64,000 nt of DNA from Sediminicola luteus (GTDB lineage: Bacteria > Bacteroidota > Bacteroidia > Flavobacteriales > Flavobacteriaceae): NCBI RefSeq assembly GCF_002514735.1, contig NZ_NBWU01000001.1, forward strand, positions 1,116,001 through 1,180,000, in the 5' to 3' direction. This document shows, one piece after another, positions 29,359-38,264 of the stretch. The notes under the pieces were generated by a model, which had not been told where the DNA came from, did no database searches, and saw only the letters and a list, made by a program, of their open reading frames with translations. The translations under genes were made by a program, and so were the position numbers. The first letter of the stretch is position 1, and every line of letters starts with the position of its first letter.

Positions 29359-30855
29359 ATGAGACACTTAATTTTCTGTTTTACCATTGGCTTATTTTCC
29401 TTGTCGTGCCTGGCCCAATCCGCACCTAAATATGCGGCTGAGGTACCCCAGAACATTCTTACTCCAGATCAGGTAAACACCAAATTGTTGGGTGAATTGG
29501 AGTTTTTTGATGGTATGCCAACTGAAGAAACAGTAAACAAAGCTTACGACTTTATGACCGTTTCCCGTGCGGCCAATCTTTTTTTAGATGGGATGCCTGC
29601 TGCTTCTCTTTATGCTATGTTGGAAGGCTTGAAACAAGCCGGCCTGGAAGCTGGTGATATAGGAACTTTCGAAAAATTGATGGATGCCCGAACCCTGTTT
29701 TTAACGGCCAATTCAAGTACGCCCTATATTGTAGGTGAAATCGATTTGAAAAATGGTCCGGTGGTGCTCGAAATAGCCCAACCGGCCCTCGGTTTTGTAA
29801 ACGATGCCTATTTTTTACATGTGGCAGACATCGGTCTTACCGGAGAAGATCAAGGAAAAGGGGGTAAGTACCTTTTTTTAGGCCCGGATGATGCCGACCA
29901 AAACCGAGAAGGCTATATTACGGTTAGATCCCGGTCTTACCGCAATTGGTTATTGTTACGATTGGTTTCCCAACCCGAAGAGGCCCAAGCCGCAATGGAT
30001 CTTTTTCGATCTACCTTTAATTTATACCCTTTGGCAGAGGCCCGTACCAAACCCAAACAACGTTTTGTAGACCTCTCTGGGCAGCGGTTCAATACCATAC
30101 ATGCCAATGATTTCGATTTTTTCAAGGAATTGGATACCGTGGTTCAATATGAGCCGGCTTCGGCTTTTACGCCTGAATTTTTAGGGAATTTGGCAGCGGT
30201 CGGCATCAAAAAGGGACATAAATTCGACCCGGACCCTCATACCAAAAAACTTTTGGAAGAAGGTGTAGCCATTGGTAATGCCATGGCCAGGGCCATAAGT
30301 TTTAGTCCGCGGAACGAAAGCCAGTATTTTTATCCGGACCGAAAGTGGTATTCCTCCCTAACCAGTGGGGCCCACGATTTTGTTAACGAAGGGGCCATCG
30401 TGCTCACCGATCGGGTAGCCTTCCATTATTTGGCAACGGGTATTACCCCCGCCATGGCGGCACCGGCCGTGGGAACGGGATCGGTATACGCCTTTGCGGC
30501 CCACGATGCCCAAAACCAATTTCTCGATGGCGGAAAAACCTACCAAGTAACCTTGCCTGCCCCCGTACCTGCCAAAGATTTTTGGTCTTTTATGGTGTAT
30601 TCTACCCAACACCGATCCATGCTGGAAACCGACCAAAAATTGGCTGGACTCGATAATTTATCGCCAGACGTTAAGCCGAATAAAGATGGTTCGTATACCG
30701 TGTATTTTGGCCCCAAAGCCCCCAAGGGGAAAGAAAACAACTGGGTACAGACCATTCCGGGTAAGGCCTATTGTGTGCTTCTCCGCCTGTACGGCCCCCT
30801 GGAACCTTGGTTTGATAAAAGTTGGAAACCGGGCGATTTTGAGCTGTTGAAGTAG
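29359..30855 (+). CDS. DUF1254/DUF1214 domain secreted protein
   Basis: 498 aa from the ATG at 29359 with signal peptide MRHLIFCFTIGLFSLSCLAQ. An N-terminal DUF1254 region (TVNKAYDFMTVSRAANLFLDGMP, SSTPYIVGEIDLKNGPVVLEI) is followed by a C-terminal DUF1214 region (YQVTLPAPVPAKDFWSFMVYSTQHRSMLE...YTVYFGPKAPKGKENNWVQTIPGKAYCVLLRLYGP). This two-domain architecture is widespread and lacks a proven activity. Probably periplasmic and under control of the upstream TetR protein. Confidence 0.9.
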   Translation: MRHLIFCFTIGLFSLSCLAQSAPKYAAEVPQNILTPDQVNTKLLGELEFFDGMPTEETVNKAYDFMTVSRAANLFLDGMPAASLYAMLEGLKQAGLEAGDIGTFEKLMDARTLFLTANSSTPYIVGEIDLKNGPVVLEIAQPALGFVNDAYFLHVADIGLTGEDQGKGGKYLFLGPDDADQNREGYITVRSRSYRNWLLLRLVSQPEEAQAAMDLFRSTFNLYPLAEARTKPKQRFVDLSGQRFNTIHANDFDFFKELDTVVQYEPASAFTPEFLGNLAAVGIKKGHKFDPDPHTKKLLEEGVAIGNAMARAISFSPRNESQYFYPDRKWYSSLTSGAHDFVNEGAIVLTDRVAFHYLATGITPAMAAPAVGTGSVYAFAAHDAQNQFLDGGKTYQVTLPAPVPAKDFWSFMVYSTQHRSMLETDQKLAGLDNLSPDVKPNKDGSYTVYFGPKAPKGKENNWVQTIPGKAYCVLLRLYGPLEPWFDKSWKPGDFELLK

Positions 30856-30866
30856 GGTTTTACCCC

Positions 30867-31238
30867 TTACACATGCTGATCTACCAAGATCATATTCCCG
30901 TCGGGATCGGTAACCACAAAACTACCGGGCCCTTGGGTGTTTTCGGCTACTTTAGAGTTAAAATCTAGGCCTTGGGACTCTAAATGTGCCTGAATGTCCC
31001 GTACATCGTCAAATTGATCTTGTTTCTGGGCGTTTTCGTCCCAGCCCGGATTAAAGGTAAGGATGTTGTTTTCGAACATACCCTGAAAGAGGCCCACTAG
31101 GGCATTACCGTTCTTTAAGATCAGATAGTTCTTTTCTTCTTGGCCGGCAAAGACCGTAAACCCAAGTTTTTCATAAAATGCCTTGGATACCTGTAGATCC
31201 TTGACCGCTAAACTCATGGAAAATGCACCTAGTTTCAT
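30867..31238 (-). CDS. VOC (glyoxalase/bleomycin-resistance) family protein
   Basis: 123 aa from the ATG at 31238 (MKLGAFSMSLAVKDL); the frame continues 25 codons upstream without family similarity. Two beta-alpha-beta-beta-beta units are visible: SLAVKDLQVSKAFYEKLGFTVFAG, then VAENTQGPGSFVVTDPDGNMILVDQH. VOC proteins bind a metal and act as lyases, dioxygenases or binding proteins; the role here is undefined. Convergent with the DUF1254 gene. Confidence 0.88.
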   Translation of the reverse strand: MKLGAFSMSLAVKDLQVSKAFYEKLGFTVFAGQEEKNYLILKNGNALVGLFQGMFENNILTFNPGWDENAQKQDQFDDVRDIQAHLESQGLDFNSKVAENTQGPGSFVVTDPDGNMILVDQHV

Positions 31239-31330
31239 ATCTATCGTTTTTGTGGTTTGTTTAAAGTTACGGGTTTTGGGTTTAAAAGGATTGTTATACA
31301 TACCTTTACACATACCAACTTATTATTTTT

Positions 31331-31552
31331 ATGGAAATAGACTTAGCCGATTTTTCTCCCACGCTTTTTCTTTCCCAAGTTTTGGCCGTTCTTCATTTAA
31401 CGCTTTGCATGTATTGTTTGGTTGAGATATTTAGAAGCCAAAATAAATCAGAAAATAAATTTTTATGGGTACTTATTGTGTTCTTTATCCCCTTAATTGG
31501 TTCCCTAGTTTATATAAACAGGAGTCGTATAAACAATACTAATACCTATTAA
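31331..31552 (+). CDS. Small PLDc_N-domain membrane protein
   Basis: 73 aa with two membrane helices (LFLSQVLAVLHLTLCMYCLVEIF and FLWVLIVFFIPLIGSLVYIN) separated by a polar loop. The pattern ending FFIPLIGSLVYI matches the phospholipase-D nuclease N-terminal (PLDc_N) stand-alone family. Function unknown. A TATTTTTA box overlaps the start region. It ends six bases before the convergent methyltransferase gene. Confidence 0.75.
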   Translation: MEIDLADFSPTLFLSQVLAVLHLTLCMYCLVEIFRSQNKSENKFLWVLIVFFIPLIGSLVYINRSRINNTNTY

Positions 31553-31558
31553 AATCTC

Positions 31559-32359
31559 TTAGGAAGATAGAGGTAACCCCAACACATAATACCCCAGGTT
31601 TTTCCCATTTCTTTTTTTGGCTTTTTCCATGGTCCAGGTATAGCCTGCTTCAGCTGGGGGCAATATACTTTTTAGGTCGTCAAAGGTATAGGTACGCATG
31701 GTAGAGGCTTGTCCGTCCCAGGCATATACCAAGGGTATTATGGGTATCAAATAGGTAAAGACCACTTGTTTCCACCCCAAGGGTTTTACGAAAAGGGTCA
31801 TGATCAAGGCCATGACGATTAAAATACAGAGCGATAGGGGTAACAATAGCCACCATAGCCAGGTGGGTACAAAGTTTTCGCCCATTTCATATATCAAAAG
31901 AGGTTGACGATTGTCTTGGGCCGAGGCCAAGATCTTTCGGGCCATAGGGGGCGACATATGGTGAAAAGAGTTTACCATGGTTTTTAACCCACCAGGAACC
32001 TGGTCAAATTGGGTGGCGTCTACGGCATCTGGGTGATATCTTAGATAGTCGAGCCCTTTTTTGTTGATGTAGCTAACGAATTCCGGATGCGGGTGTAGGT
32101 CGGTCAAAAGCAGCTGTACGGACTCTGTTTTATGCTGCCATTGTTCCATGACCAGGGGCATGGCCCCGCCTGAACCCGAACCCAAATCGGTAATTTGGGT
32201 AAAGGGATAATGTTGTCGTACGTTTCGTAACAGATCGATCAAAACCGCTGGGGTACCCAGCATTTTATGCAATACCACAATCAGATGGGTACAACTGGTC
32301 CGAATAGTTTTGGGTAACCAGTCGTAATCTTCAAATTCAAAGAGTTCAATACGTTTCAT
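31559..32359 (-). CDS. Class I SAM methyltransferase-like membrane protein
   Basis: 266 aa. A Rossmann methyltransferase core: motif I ITDLGSGSGGAMPLVM, LLLTDLHPHPE (motif II acidic end) and VNSFHHMSPPMARKIL. Two hydrophobic helices at about 165-215 (WLWWLLLPLSLCILIVMALIM, VVFTYLIPIIPLVYAW) suggest membrane attachment. The C-terminus holds DDLKSILPPAEAGYTWTM. Substrate unknown. It lies two bases after the DUF4345 gene, so the pair is an operon. Confidence 0.82.
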   Translation of the reverse strand: MKRIELFEFEDYDWLPKTIRTSCTHLIVVLHKMLGTPAVLIDLLRNVRQHYPFTQITDLGSGSGGAMPLVMEQWQHKTESVQLLLTDLHPHPEFVSYINKKGLDYLRYHPDAVDATQFDQVPGGLKTMVNSFHHMSPPMARKILASAQDNRQPLLIYEMGENFVPTWLWWLLLPLSLCILIVMALIMTLFVKPLGWKQVVFTYLIPIIPLVYAWDGQASTMRTYTFDDLKSILPPAEAGYTWTMEKAKKRNGKNLGYYVLGLPLSS

Positions 32360-32361
32360 GT

Positions 32362-32775
32362 TTAGTTTTTGAAAGATGGATTTTTGTGCTTTTTCAATTG
32401 GTACAACGCATAAGAGGCCAAACCAAGCTCGGCAAAAGTGCCCCAGAAAAATAGGGCCGATGGCATACCGTCTAAAAGCAGACTAAGTAATCTGCCCAGA
32501 CCTAACCCGCCCATAAAGAGTATCAAACTATAGGTCGCGGGTACCCAAAAGTTAGGTTTGATCATACCTGAATACCAGAGGTAACAACAACCTAGGTACA
32601 GCCCCATTTGTGCTCGGAATATATTCGGAACATCGTTTTGGGTAAAGAGAATATCCAAATATCCACATGAGGGAAAGGAAGGTAAAAGACCATAGCCCAA
32701 GGCCACAGGGACAACCACTACCAAGGCCGCAACGAGATGGGCATTTTTGGTTGTATTCGATGTGATATTTGACAT
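32362..32775 (-). CDS. DUF4345-type small membrane protein
   Basis: 137 aa with four predicted membrane helices. The central pattern NIFRAQMGLYLGCCYLWYSGM followed by LILFMGGLGLGRLLSLLLDGMPS is typical of DUF4345. Role unknown. It leads the two-gene unit with the methyltransferase-like gene. Confidence 0.82.
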   Translation of the reverse strand: MSNITSNTTKNAHLVAALVVVVPVALGYGLLPSFPSCGYLDILFTQNDVPNIFRAQMGLYLGCCYLWYSGMIKPNFWVPATYSLILFMGGLGLGRLLSLLLDGMPSALFFWGTFAELGLASYALYQLKKHKNPSFKN

Positions 32776-32938
32776 AAAAAATTGGGTCTGGTTTTTACAA
32801 AAGCCGACGCATTGGTTTGAAAATAGCGGACTATATAAAAATACGAAACACTACTAAAAAACTGTATATCAAAACCTTATTTGTTTAACTGCTTCAAAAA
32901 CAAACTAGGTGGTTTGTGAAATCTGAAAAATATAACGT

Positions 32939-33550
32939 TTAAAAAAGTCGTTTGGCGACCTTTTTTGCGACTAAATAGTCTAGTCTTAGAATAATATTGA
33001 TCGGTCTCTCCGCTTTATGATGGGTGACATAGAAATAACCTTCGGTTTTTCGGCATAATCCAGGCCATGTATGTAGTCCTGGTTGTTGTTCTATATCGTG
33101 TAAAAAGGAGCCTAGAGTATGTGGCCCTATGTTATGGGTTTTCAATGACCCAATGAGTTTTTCCCGGTTTACGAAATAGAGGTTACAGGCGGTGAACACA
33201 TCATCTTCATCGCTATAGATGGAGGTCACCAAAGCGTAGAATTCAGTTGTTTTAAGGGGATCGAACAACCAACCTGGTTTGGTTTTACCATACAATTGGT
33301 ATTGTAGTTCAAAGGCGAAGGTGGGTAGGGATTCGTTCAGGTAGTCGAGCTGGGCCTTTTCATCTACGGCATAGCTTTTTCCGGATGTTTTATGGATCAG
33401 TTCTAGGTCGATACCCGCTTTTTGTTTTTTAGTACTCCTAATCCGTTTAAAGTGATATAGGCGGAGGTATTTCCGGTATTGGGAATCCAAGAATTTGGCC
33501 AAGGCGCGCTCTTTATGCAAATCGTCATAAAAAGTGCTCTTGGCTTCCAT
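32939..33550 (-). CDS. Putative type II restriction endonuclease paired with Dcm
   Basis: 203 aa, no family recognised with confidence. A PD-(D/E)xK-like arrangement is visible: Asp48 in GIDLEL, then D63-E64-K65 in YAVDEKAQ, the usual nuclease active-site spacing of a strand pair. The gene starts four bases after the cytosine methyltransferase stop on the same strand, which is how type II restriction-modification pairs are built. Endonuclease activity is inferred from context and motif only; it could instead be a nicking or repair enzyme. No transposon signs nearby. Confidence 0.55.
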   Translation of the reverse strand: MEAKSTFYDDLHKERALAKFLDSQYRKYLRLYHFKRIRSTKKQKAGIDLELIHKTSGKSYAVDEKAQLDYLNESLPTFAFELQYQLYGKTKPGWLFDPLKTTEFYALVTSIYSDEDDVFTACNLYFVNREKLIGSLKTHNIGPHTLGSFLHDIEQQPGLHTWPGLCRKTEGYFYVTHHKAERPINIILRLDYLVAKKVAKRLF

Positions 33551-33554
33551 AGGG

Positions 33555-34781
33555 TCATTCTTTAAGTCGTTCCAATAGGGTCTGGGCCATTTGTTCTACA
33601 ATGCCGACCACAAGGGCATTGCCCATAAAAAAGGCCCGTTTGGCATCGGTAATTCCCGCCAATTCGGTATGGTGATCGGGGAACATGTTCAGGCGTTCGA
33701 GTTCTACCGGGGTCAGCCGCCGTAATCCCTTGCCATCGTGTACCACATGCTTAAAACGCGAAGGGCCTTTACCACCCTCACCGGTAATAATGGTCCGCGA
33801 GGGCATATCCAAGGGATCTGGGAAACGCATGGCCCCTTCACTATAAAGATAGTCAAAACCGGCCTTGGTCTTTCGGGTCTCTTTTTTGGCCCCTTTCATG
33901 TACTCCCATTTGGGTACACTTTCGGTGGTTAAATAAAAACCTTCATCAATAGGACCGGCTTCCAAGATATCGGACAATACGGTACGATCGCCCATATAAT
34001 GGGGTTGGGTCTTTAACGAAAACACCTTTCCGTTATGGTATAGCCCACTGTTTAAAAAGGGTGAGGTTTTCCCTTTTTTATTGAATCCGTTGGAGAGTGA
34101 TACCAAGTCGCCTTTTAGTGAAAAGTGCGATTTCCCTTCGTGTTTTTCAAGCAGGGGGAAGCTTTGGGCGAATAGTCCTTCTTGAGTTATCCAGTTTTCA
34201 GGATTTGCCGTTATCATGCTTTCAAATAAGGGTGATGAGGTATGATAGGCCAGAAAAAAAATGCGCCTGCGGCGCTGGGGCATACCATAATCTGCCGCAT
34301 TAATTACCCGCCATTCTACGGCATAACCCAGTTCTTCCAAGCTTTTGAGTATGATGGCAAAATCGCGACCACGTTGTTGGGCCGGCGATTTTAGTAAGCG
34401 ATCTACGTTTTCGAGAAACAGGTATTTGGGTTTGTTTTCTTTTTCCTTAAGGATGCGGTGTATACTCCACCATAGCACCCCTTTTTTACCGATAAGGCCT
34501 TTGGAATTGACCAAAGAAGTGGCTACGGAATAGTCTTGGCACGGAAAACCACCCACCAGCATATCGGCATCCGGAATAGCGGCCGTGGGTACCGAGGCTA
34601 TGTCTTGGTTAGAATGTTGCTCCGATCCAAATCGGGCCTCATACACCAAGGAAGCATGTTGGGTTTTGGTCGAAGGCTCCCACTGGTTGCTCCATACGAC
34701 ACGGAAGCCCTCGGTTTTTTCCAAGCCCAATCGAAAACCACCGACCCCGGCGAAAAGTTCTATAACATCCAGTTTTGCCAT
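33555..34781 (-). CDS. dcm: DNA (cytosine-5-)-methyltransferase
   Basis: 408 aa from the ATG at 34781; a TTG three codons earlier is less likely. Canonical C5 motifs in order: I FAGVGGFRLGL, IV GGFPCQDYSVA with the catalytic Cys, VI ENVDRLL, VIII QRRRRIFFLAY, IX RRLTPVELERLNMFPD and X GNALVVGIV. The region about 200-330 between VIII and IX is the target-recognition domain, so specificity cannot be read. Followed after four bases by the putative endonuclease gene. Confidence 0.96.
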   Translation of the reverse strand: MAKLDVIELFAGVGGFRLGLEKTEGFRVVWSNQWEPSTKTQHASLVYEARFGSEQHSNQDIASVPTAAIPDADMLVGGFPCQDYSVATSLVNSKGLIGKKGVLWWSIHRILKEKENKPKYLFLENVDRLLKSPAQQRGRDFAIILKSLEELGYAVEWRVINAADYGMPQRRRRIFFLAYHTSSPLFESMITANPENWITQEGLFAQSFPLLEKHEGKSHFSLKGDLVSLSNGFNKKGKTSPFLNSGLYHNGKVFSLKTQPHYMGDRTVLSDILEAGPIDEGFYLTTESVPKWEYMKGAKKETRKTKAGFDYLYSEGAMRFPDPLDMPSRTIITGEGGKGPSRFKHVVHDGKGLRRLTPVELERLNMFPDHHTELAGITDAKRAFFMGNALVVGIVEQMAQTLLERLKE

Positions 34782-34826
34782 TGCAGGCAAATATATCGGA
34801 TTCCTTTCAAATGGTTAAAACCTAAA

Positions 34827-35591
34827 CTAATCATATAAGTCCTTCGGATCCGCCGCTGCCAATTCCGAAAAGAAACCGGCCAGCTTTTGGGTCAGATCTT
34901 TAAAAAAGCGCTGCCCTTTTTCGGCCGAGGCCGCTTTGGGGTCGCCAACACCGGTATCAGCACTTATGGCCGACCATTCGCGCTCCATCCAGGCCCAGCC
35001 TTCTTGGAAACCTTGGATTTTATGTTTTTTTTCGGCCCCGTTTCCGGCGGCTTCCAAGGGTAAAACCAAATCGGGACGTAGGTGCATAATCAAACTGCTC
35101 TCCATTTCATCGGCATGGTCCCCGGGTTCGTCAAAATAGACACTGCGATCCATGCTTTTAAACCAATGGCATTCCGCCAACAGCATTTTTGGGAATACGA
35201 GCCCCAATTCGCGTAACATGGTCTTAAAACTATTGCCGCCATGACTATTGAATACCAACAATTTATGTACCCCTTGGCGATCCAATACGGTTATCAGATC
35301 TTTTAAAATGGCCTGTTGGGTACTGGGGTTTAGGTTCATATCAAGAAAAATATCGGATTGGCCGGTATTTACCCCAAACGGAATGGTGGGCAGAACAATG
35401 ACCTTACCTCCAGCCTCATGGGCGATCCTCGCGGCCTCAATGGCGATTTGTTCGGCCTCTATATTGTCGGTGGCATAGGGTAAGTGGTAGTTATGGGCCT
35501 CTGTGGCCCCCCAGGGCAAAATGGCCAAGTCGAATTGAGCGTCTTTTAGGTGTTTCCAGTTGGTCTCGGCCAATACATAGGGTCGTATCAT
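34827..35591 (-). CDS. Creatininase-family amidohydrolase
   Basis: 254 aa. Metal ligands of the family are visible: LPWGATEAHNYHLPYATD (Glu, His, Asp), FNSHGGN and DHADEMESS. Members include creatinine amidohydrolase and mycofactocin or riboflavin-pathway amidases, so the substrate is open. The start codon overlaps the stop of the HxlR regulator by four bases (ATGA), indicating coupled translation. Confidence 0.92.
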   Translation of the reverse strand: MIRPYVLAETNWKHLKDAQFDLAILPWGATEAHNYHLPYATDNIEAEQIAIEAARIAHEAGGKVIVLPTIPFGVNTGQSDIFLDMNLNPSTQQAILKDLITVLDRQGVHKLLVFNSHGGNSFKTMLRELGLVFPKMLLAECHWFKSMDRSVYFDEPGDHADEMESSLIMHLRPDLVLPLEAAGNGAEKKHKIQGFQEGWAWMEREWSAISADTGVGDPKAASAEKGQRFFKDLTQKLAGFFSELAAADPKDLYD

Positions 35592-35956
35592 GCTTTTTGG
35601 TTTTGGGTAATGGTTTTACGATGCATTTTACCCCAGTTCGATATTTCGTTTATCAAGGGTTTTAAGGTTTGGGCATATGGGGTTGCTTCGTATTCTACGG
35701 TAATTGGTTTGGTGTTTTTTACCGTTCTGGTAACCAGCTGGTTTATTTCCAATTCATGAAGATCGTTGGAAAGCTTTTTGGCGCCAATGGCCCCTAAAGA
35801 TCTTTTGAGTTCCATAAACCGCATAGTTCCCAAATACAATAAATTGCCAATGATTTGAATCTTCCATTTTCCAGATAGGAGTTCCATGGTATCTGAAATG
35901 GCCAATATTTCCTTGGTACATTCAGATACACTGAAATGATCTGTCATTTTTTTCAT
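35588..35956 (-). CDS. HxlR-family transcriptional regulator
   Basis: 122 aa winged-helix protein: CTKEILAISDTMELLSGKWKIQIIGNLLYLGTMRFMELKRSLGAIGAKKLSNDLHELE is the HxlR signature with the GKWK motif. A second possible start (MTDHF) lies three codons in. It is first in an operon with creatininase and divergent from a DoxX-like gene, with a repeat-containing spacer between, so both directions may be controlled by it. Confidence 0.93.
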   Translation of the reverse strand: MKKMTDHFSVSECTKEILAISDTMELLSGKWKIQIIGNLLYLGTMRFMELKRSLGAIGAKKLSNDLHELEINQLVTRTVKNTKPITVEYEATPYAQTLKPLINEISNWGKMHRKTITQNQKA

Positions 35957-35971
35957 ACTAAAGCGATATAA

Positions 35972-36008
35972 GTTTCTTTAGGAATAGTTAGTTTCCTTTA
36001 AGAAACAG
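35972..36008. promoter_or_regulatory. Candidate HxlR operator
   Basis: Three related half-sites in the divergent spacer: GTTTCTTTA (35972-35980), GTTTCCTTTA (35991-36000) and the inverted TAAGAAAC (ending 36006). They lie 16-50 bp from the HxlR start. Site assignment is inference. Confidence 0.4.
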
Positions 36009-36065
36009 ATAGTAAAAGTAAACCATCTGCGGATTAACTTCGTCCTATAAAACATTAAAATTGTT

Positions 36066-36434
36066 ATGAAGAAAAACAAGATCGTATTTTGGGTAAGTAC
36101 TTCCATCGTAGGGGGTATGATGGCATTTTCCGGATTCAATTATTTCAGTTCTCCCGATATGATGGCTGCATTTACCCATTTGGGTTTTCCTGACTATTTT
36201 AGAATGGAATTGGGAGTGGCCAAAATCTTGGGCGGATTCGCTTTATTGTTGCCATTGGTACCTAAAAATATAAAAGAGTGGGCCTATGCCGGCTTTGGTA
36301 TTACCCTGATTTCCGCTATAATCGCACATATGGCCATGGGCGACCCCATAAGTATGGCAGTGGCCCCGGCCGTATTTCTGGGCTTATTGGCTGTTTCCTA
36401 TATATTTTATAAAAAAAACCATGGTGTAAAATAG
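36066..36434 (+). CDS. DoxX-like membrane protein
   Basis: 122 aa, four membrane helices. FSGFNYFSSPDMMAAFTHLGFPDYFRMELGVAKILGGFALLLP is the DoxX-like pattern. Members are linked to quinone or sulfur redox and stress in some bacteria; nothing specific can be said here. Divergent from hxlR, and it ends one base before the convergent GNAT gene. Confidence 0.88.
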   Translation: MKKNKIVFWVSTSIVGGMMAFSGFNYFSSPDMMAAFTHLGFPDYFRMELGVAKILGGFALLLPLVPKNIKEWAYAGFGITLISAIIAHMAMGDPISMAVAPAVFLGLLAVSYIFYKKNHGVK

Positions 36435-36435
36435 C

Positions 36436-36963
36436 CTAGGCATTGGTGGGTTGGCTCTTGTAAATATATACTGGGTTATTTTTATAAATGGTCTTTTTCC
36501 AAGCCCGCATCCCATTACGTTCGGCCACTTTTTGCGAGGGTAGATTCGTTAGGCTTATAATGGAAACAACATAAGGCACTTGGGCCTGTTGTTTGGCCCA
36601 TTGCATACAGGCTTGGGCCGCTTCGGTAGCAAAACCTTGACCCCAGGACGAAGGGAGCAACGAATAGGCTACCTCCAATTCGGTATTCCCGTCTATTTCT
36701 TGGACCAATAGTCCGGCATAACCCAGTAAGCGGTCCGTAGTTTTTTCGTAAAGGGCATTCATTCCCCCTTGTTTATGGCTTACTCGCCAGGCTTGTTTTT
36801 TGAACCATTCCGAACAGCTTTTTTCCGGATGGGAAATAGGGGGTTCCCAATACCTAGAAGTGGCCGGATCTTGGAAAAAGGGCAACCAGTCGTGGTATTG
36901 GGTTTTGGCATCGCAGCCCATAAATCGAATACGTTCGGTTTCTTGTCCGCTTAGCAAATACAT
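36436..36963 (-). CDS. GNAT N-acetyltransferase (RimJ/RimL type)
   Basis: 175 aa. Motifs: RIRFMGCDAKTQYHDWLPFFQDPATSRYW at the start, LEVAYSLLPSSWGQGFATEAAQACMQWA (acetyl-CoA binding Q/RxxGxG/A variant) and NLPSQKVAERNGMR near the end. These features match acetyltransferases acting on protein N-termini or small molecules. Convergent with the DoxX-like gene, one base apart. Confidence 0.92.
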   Translation of the reverse strand: MYLLSGQETERIRFMGCDAKTQYHDWLPFFQDPATSRYWEPPISHPEKSCSEWFKKQAWRVSHKQGGMNALYEKTTDRLLGYAGLLVQEIDGNTELEVAYSLLPSSWGQGFATEAAQACMQWAKQQAQVPYVVSIISLTNLPSQKVAERNGMRAWKKTIYKNNPVYIYKSQPTNA

Positions 36964-37023
36964 GGCGGCAAGTTAGTTATTTTAGGTTGAGGTTGGGGCT
37001 GAAGGCATGTGAAGTTCCAAAGG

Positions 37024-37596
37024 CTATTGGGCCAGTTGATTCGATACCAGTATTTTGAGTTCGGGCAAGACTTCTGAACGAAACCAAGGGTTTTTAGCCT
37101 GCCAAATGTTGTTTCTTGGGGAAGGATGGGGCAATACGAAATGTTTTGGTAAAAACTCCCTAAAATGGGCCACGGTGGTGGTTAAAGTGCGATGTGGGTT
37201 TGGGGCGAGGTATTGTTTTTGGGCATAGGCACCGATTAAAAGGATTAGTTCTAAATGCTCCATTTGTTCCCAAAGCAAAGGATGCCATTTTGGGGCACAT
37301 TCAGGTCTGGGGGCCAGGTCGCCCGATTTTCCCTTTCCCGGATAACAAAAGCCCATAGGGATCAAAGCGAAATTATCTGGATCGTAAAATTGGTTTTCAG
37401 TAACACCCAACCAACTTCTAAGGGTTTCCCCGCTTTTATCGTCCCAAGCTACACCGGTTTTATGTACAACACTTCCCGGGGCTTGGCCAATAATCGCAAT
37501 TTTACTTTGGGCTGAAGCCGCCACAATGGGCCTGGGACCCAGGGGTAGATCTTCACATAACCGACAGGCCTTAATGTCTTGTAGTAAGGATTTCAT
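37024..37596 (-). CDS. Uracil-DNA glycosylase-superfamily protein
   Basis: 190 aa. Conserved blocks: CRLCEDLPLGPRPIV (cysteine pair), AIIGQAPGSVVHKTGVAWDDKSGETLR (motif GQAPG with the active-site region), GFCYPGKGKSGDLAPRPECAPKWH and the HPSPRN motif near the C-terminus. Resembles UDG families 4-6 or the small UdgX-like branch. Only two nearby cysteines are seen in the N-terminal block, so an iron-sulfur cluster is uncertain. Probably base-excision repair. Confidence 0.9.
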   Translation of the reverse strand: MKSLLQDIKACRLCEDLPLGPRPIVAASAQSKIAIIGQAPGSVVHKTGVAWDDKSGETLRSWLGVTENQFYDPDNFALIPMGFCYPGKGKSGDLAPRPECAPKWHPLLWEQMEHLELILLIGAYAQKQYLAPNPHRTLTTTVAHFREFLPKHFVLPHPSPRNNIWQAKNPWFRSEVLPELKILVSNQLAQ

Positions 37597-37625
37597 CTAA
37601 AATGACTTTGGAATAGGATGATAAG

Positions 37626-37660
37626 ACAACAGGACGGCCCTTTAAGGACCCTCCCGTTGT
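37626..37660 (-). other. Stem-loop in the leader of the UDG-like gene
   Basis: ACAACGGGA and TCCTGTTGT (minus strand) pair with one G-U, and inner GGTCC/GGGCC extends the stem to about 14 bp. It lacks a U-run, and lies between the YHS gene and the UDG-like start. It may be a weak terminator or leader structure. Confidence 0.4.
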
Positions 37661-37734
37661 TAACAACCCATGAAGTTACTCATTTAACCTATAGACGGGC
37701 AAAGTGAGTTTTAACCCTTCTTTAAAGCGGTATC

Positions 37735-38205
37735 TTAGTTATAGGTCGCTTTAAGGTTTTTCCAATTGTTATTGGCCGTATTGACCAGTTTTTGGTGGTT
37801 CTTCTCGTTCAACCATAATTCTTGGGCATCTAATTCGATATTGTAGAGGTATAGAAAATACTTTCCATCCTTCACAATGAATTTATTGGGATCGGGCCTA
37901 AACTTGGCCCCGGCATACACCCCAAAGGCACAATAACCACCGTATTGGGGTAGGTACTTTTTCGGGTTTTTGTCAAAGCTAGCCTTCTGTTCGGCCGAGG
38001 TAAAATAGTACACCACTTTTTGGTACTCCGATTTGTAGGCCTTGTTGCCTTTTTGGGCAATGCCCAAATCTAGATAAGATACCGGGCTATAACCGGCCAA
38101 TGCGATATTACTATTGTCGATATTGAAGGCTTTTTTGTCTTGGGCAAAAGCGGTAGAACCCACGAATACTAGTGCCATAATGGCAAATAAGGATACTTGT
38201 TTCAT
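37735..38205 (-). CDS. Secreted YHS-domain protein
   Basis: 156 aa. Signal peptide MKQVSLFAIMALVFVGSTAFAQ. The YHS domain spans about 30-100: ALAGYSPVSYLD, YYFTSAEQKASFDKNPKKYLPQYGGYCAFGV. YHS domains are short metal-linked modules found with metal transport proteins; here it is alone and exported, probably periplasmic. Neighbours on the same strand are an SPW-like membrane protein and a SnoaL-like protein. Confidence 0.9.
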   Translation of the reverse strand: MKQVSLFAIMALVFVGSTAFAQDKKAFNIDNSNIALAGYSPVSYLDLGIAQKGNKAYKSEYQKVVYYFTSAEQKASFDKNPKKYLPQYGGYCAFGVYAGAKFRPDPNKFIVKDGKYFLYLYNIELDAQELWLNEKNHQKLVNTANNNWKNLKATYN

Positions 38206-38264
38206 GATGAATTATTGAAAATTAAATGTTGAATTTTTGTTGGGATAATACCCTCCGTTAGGGG

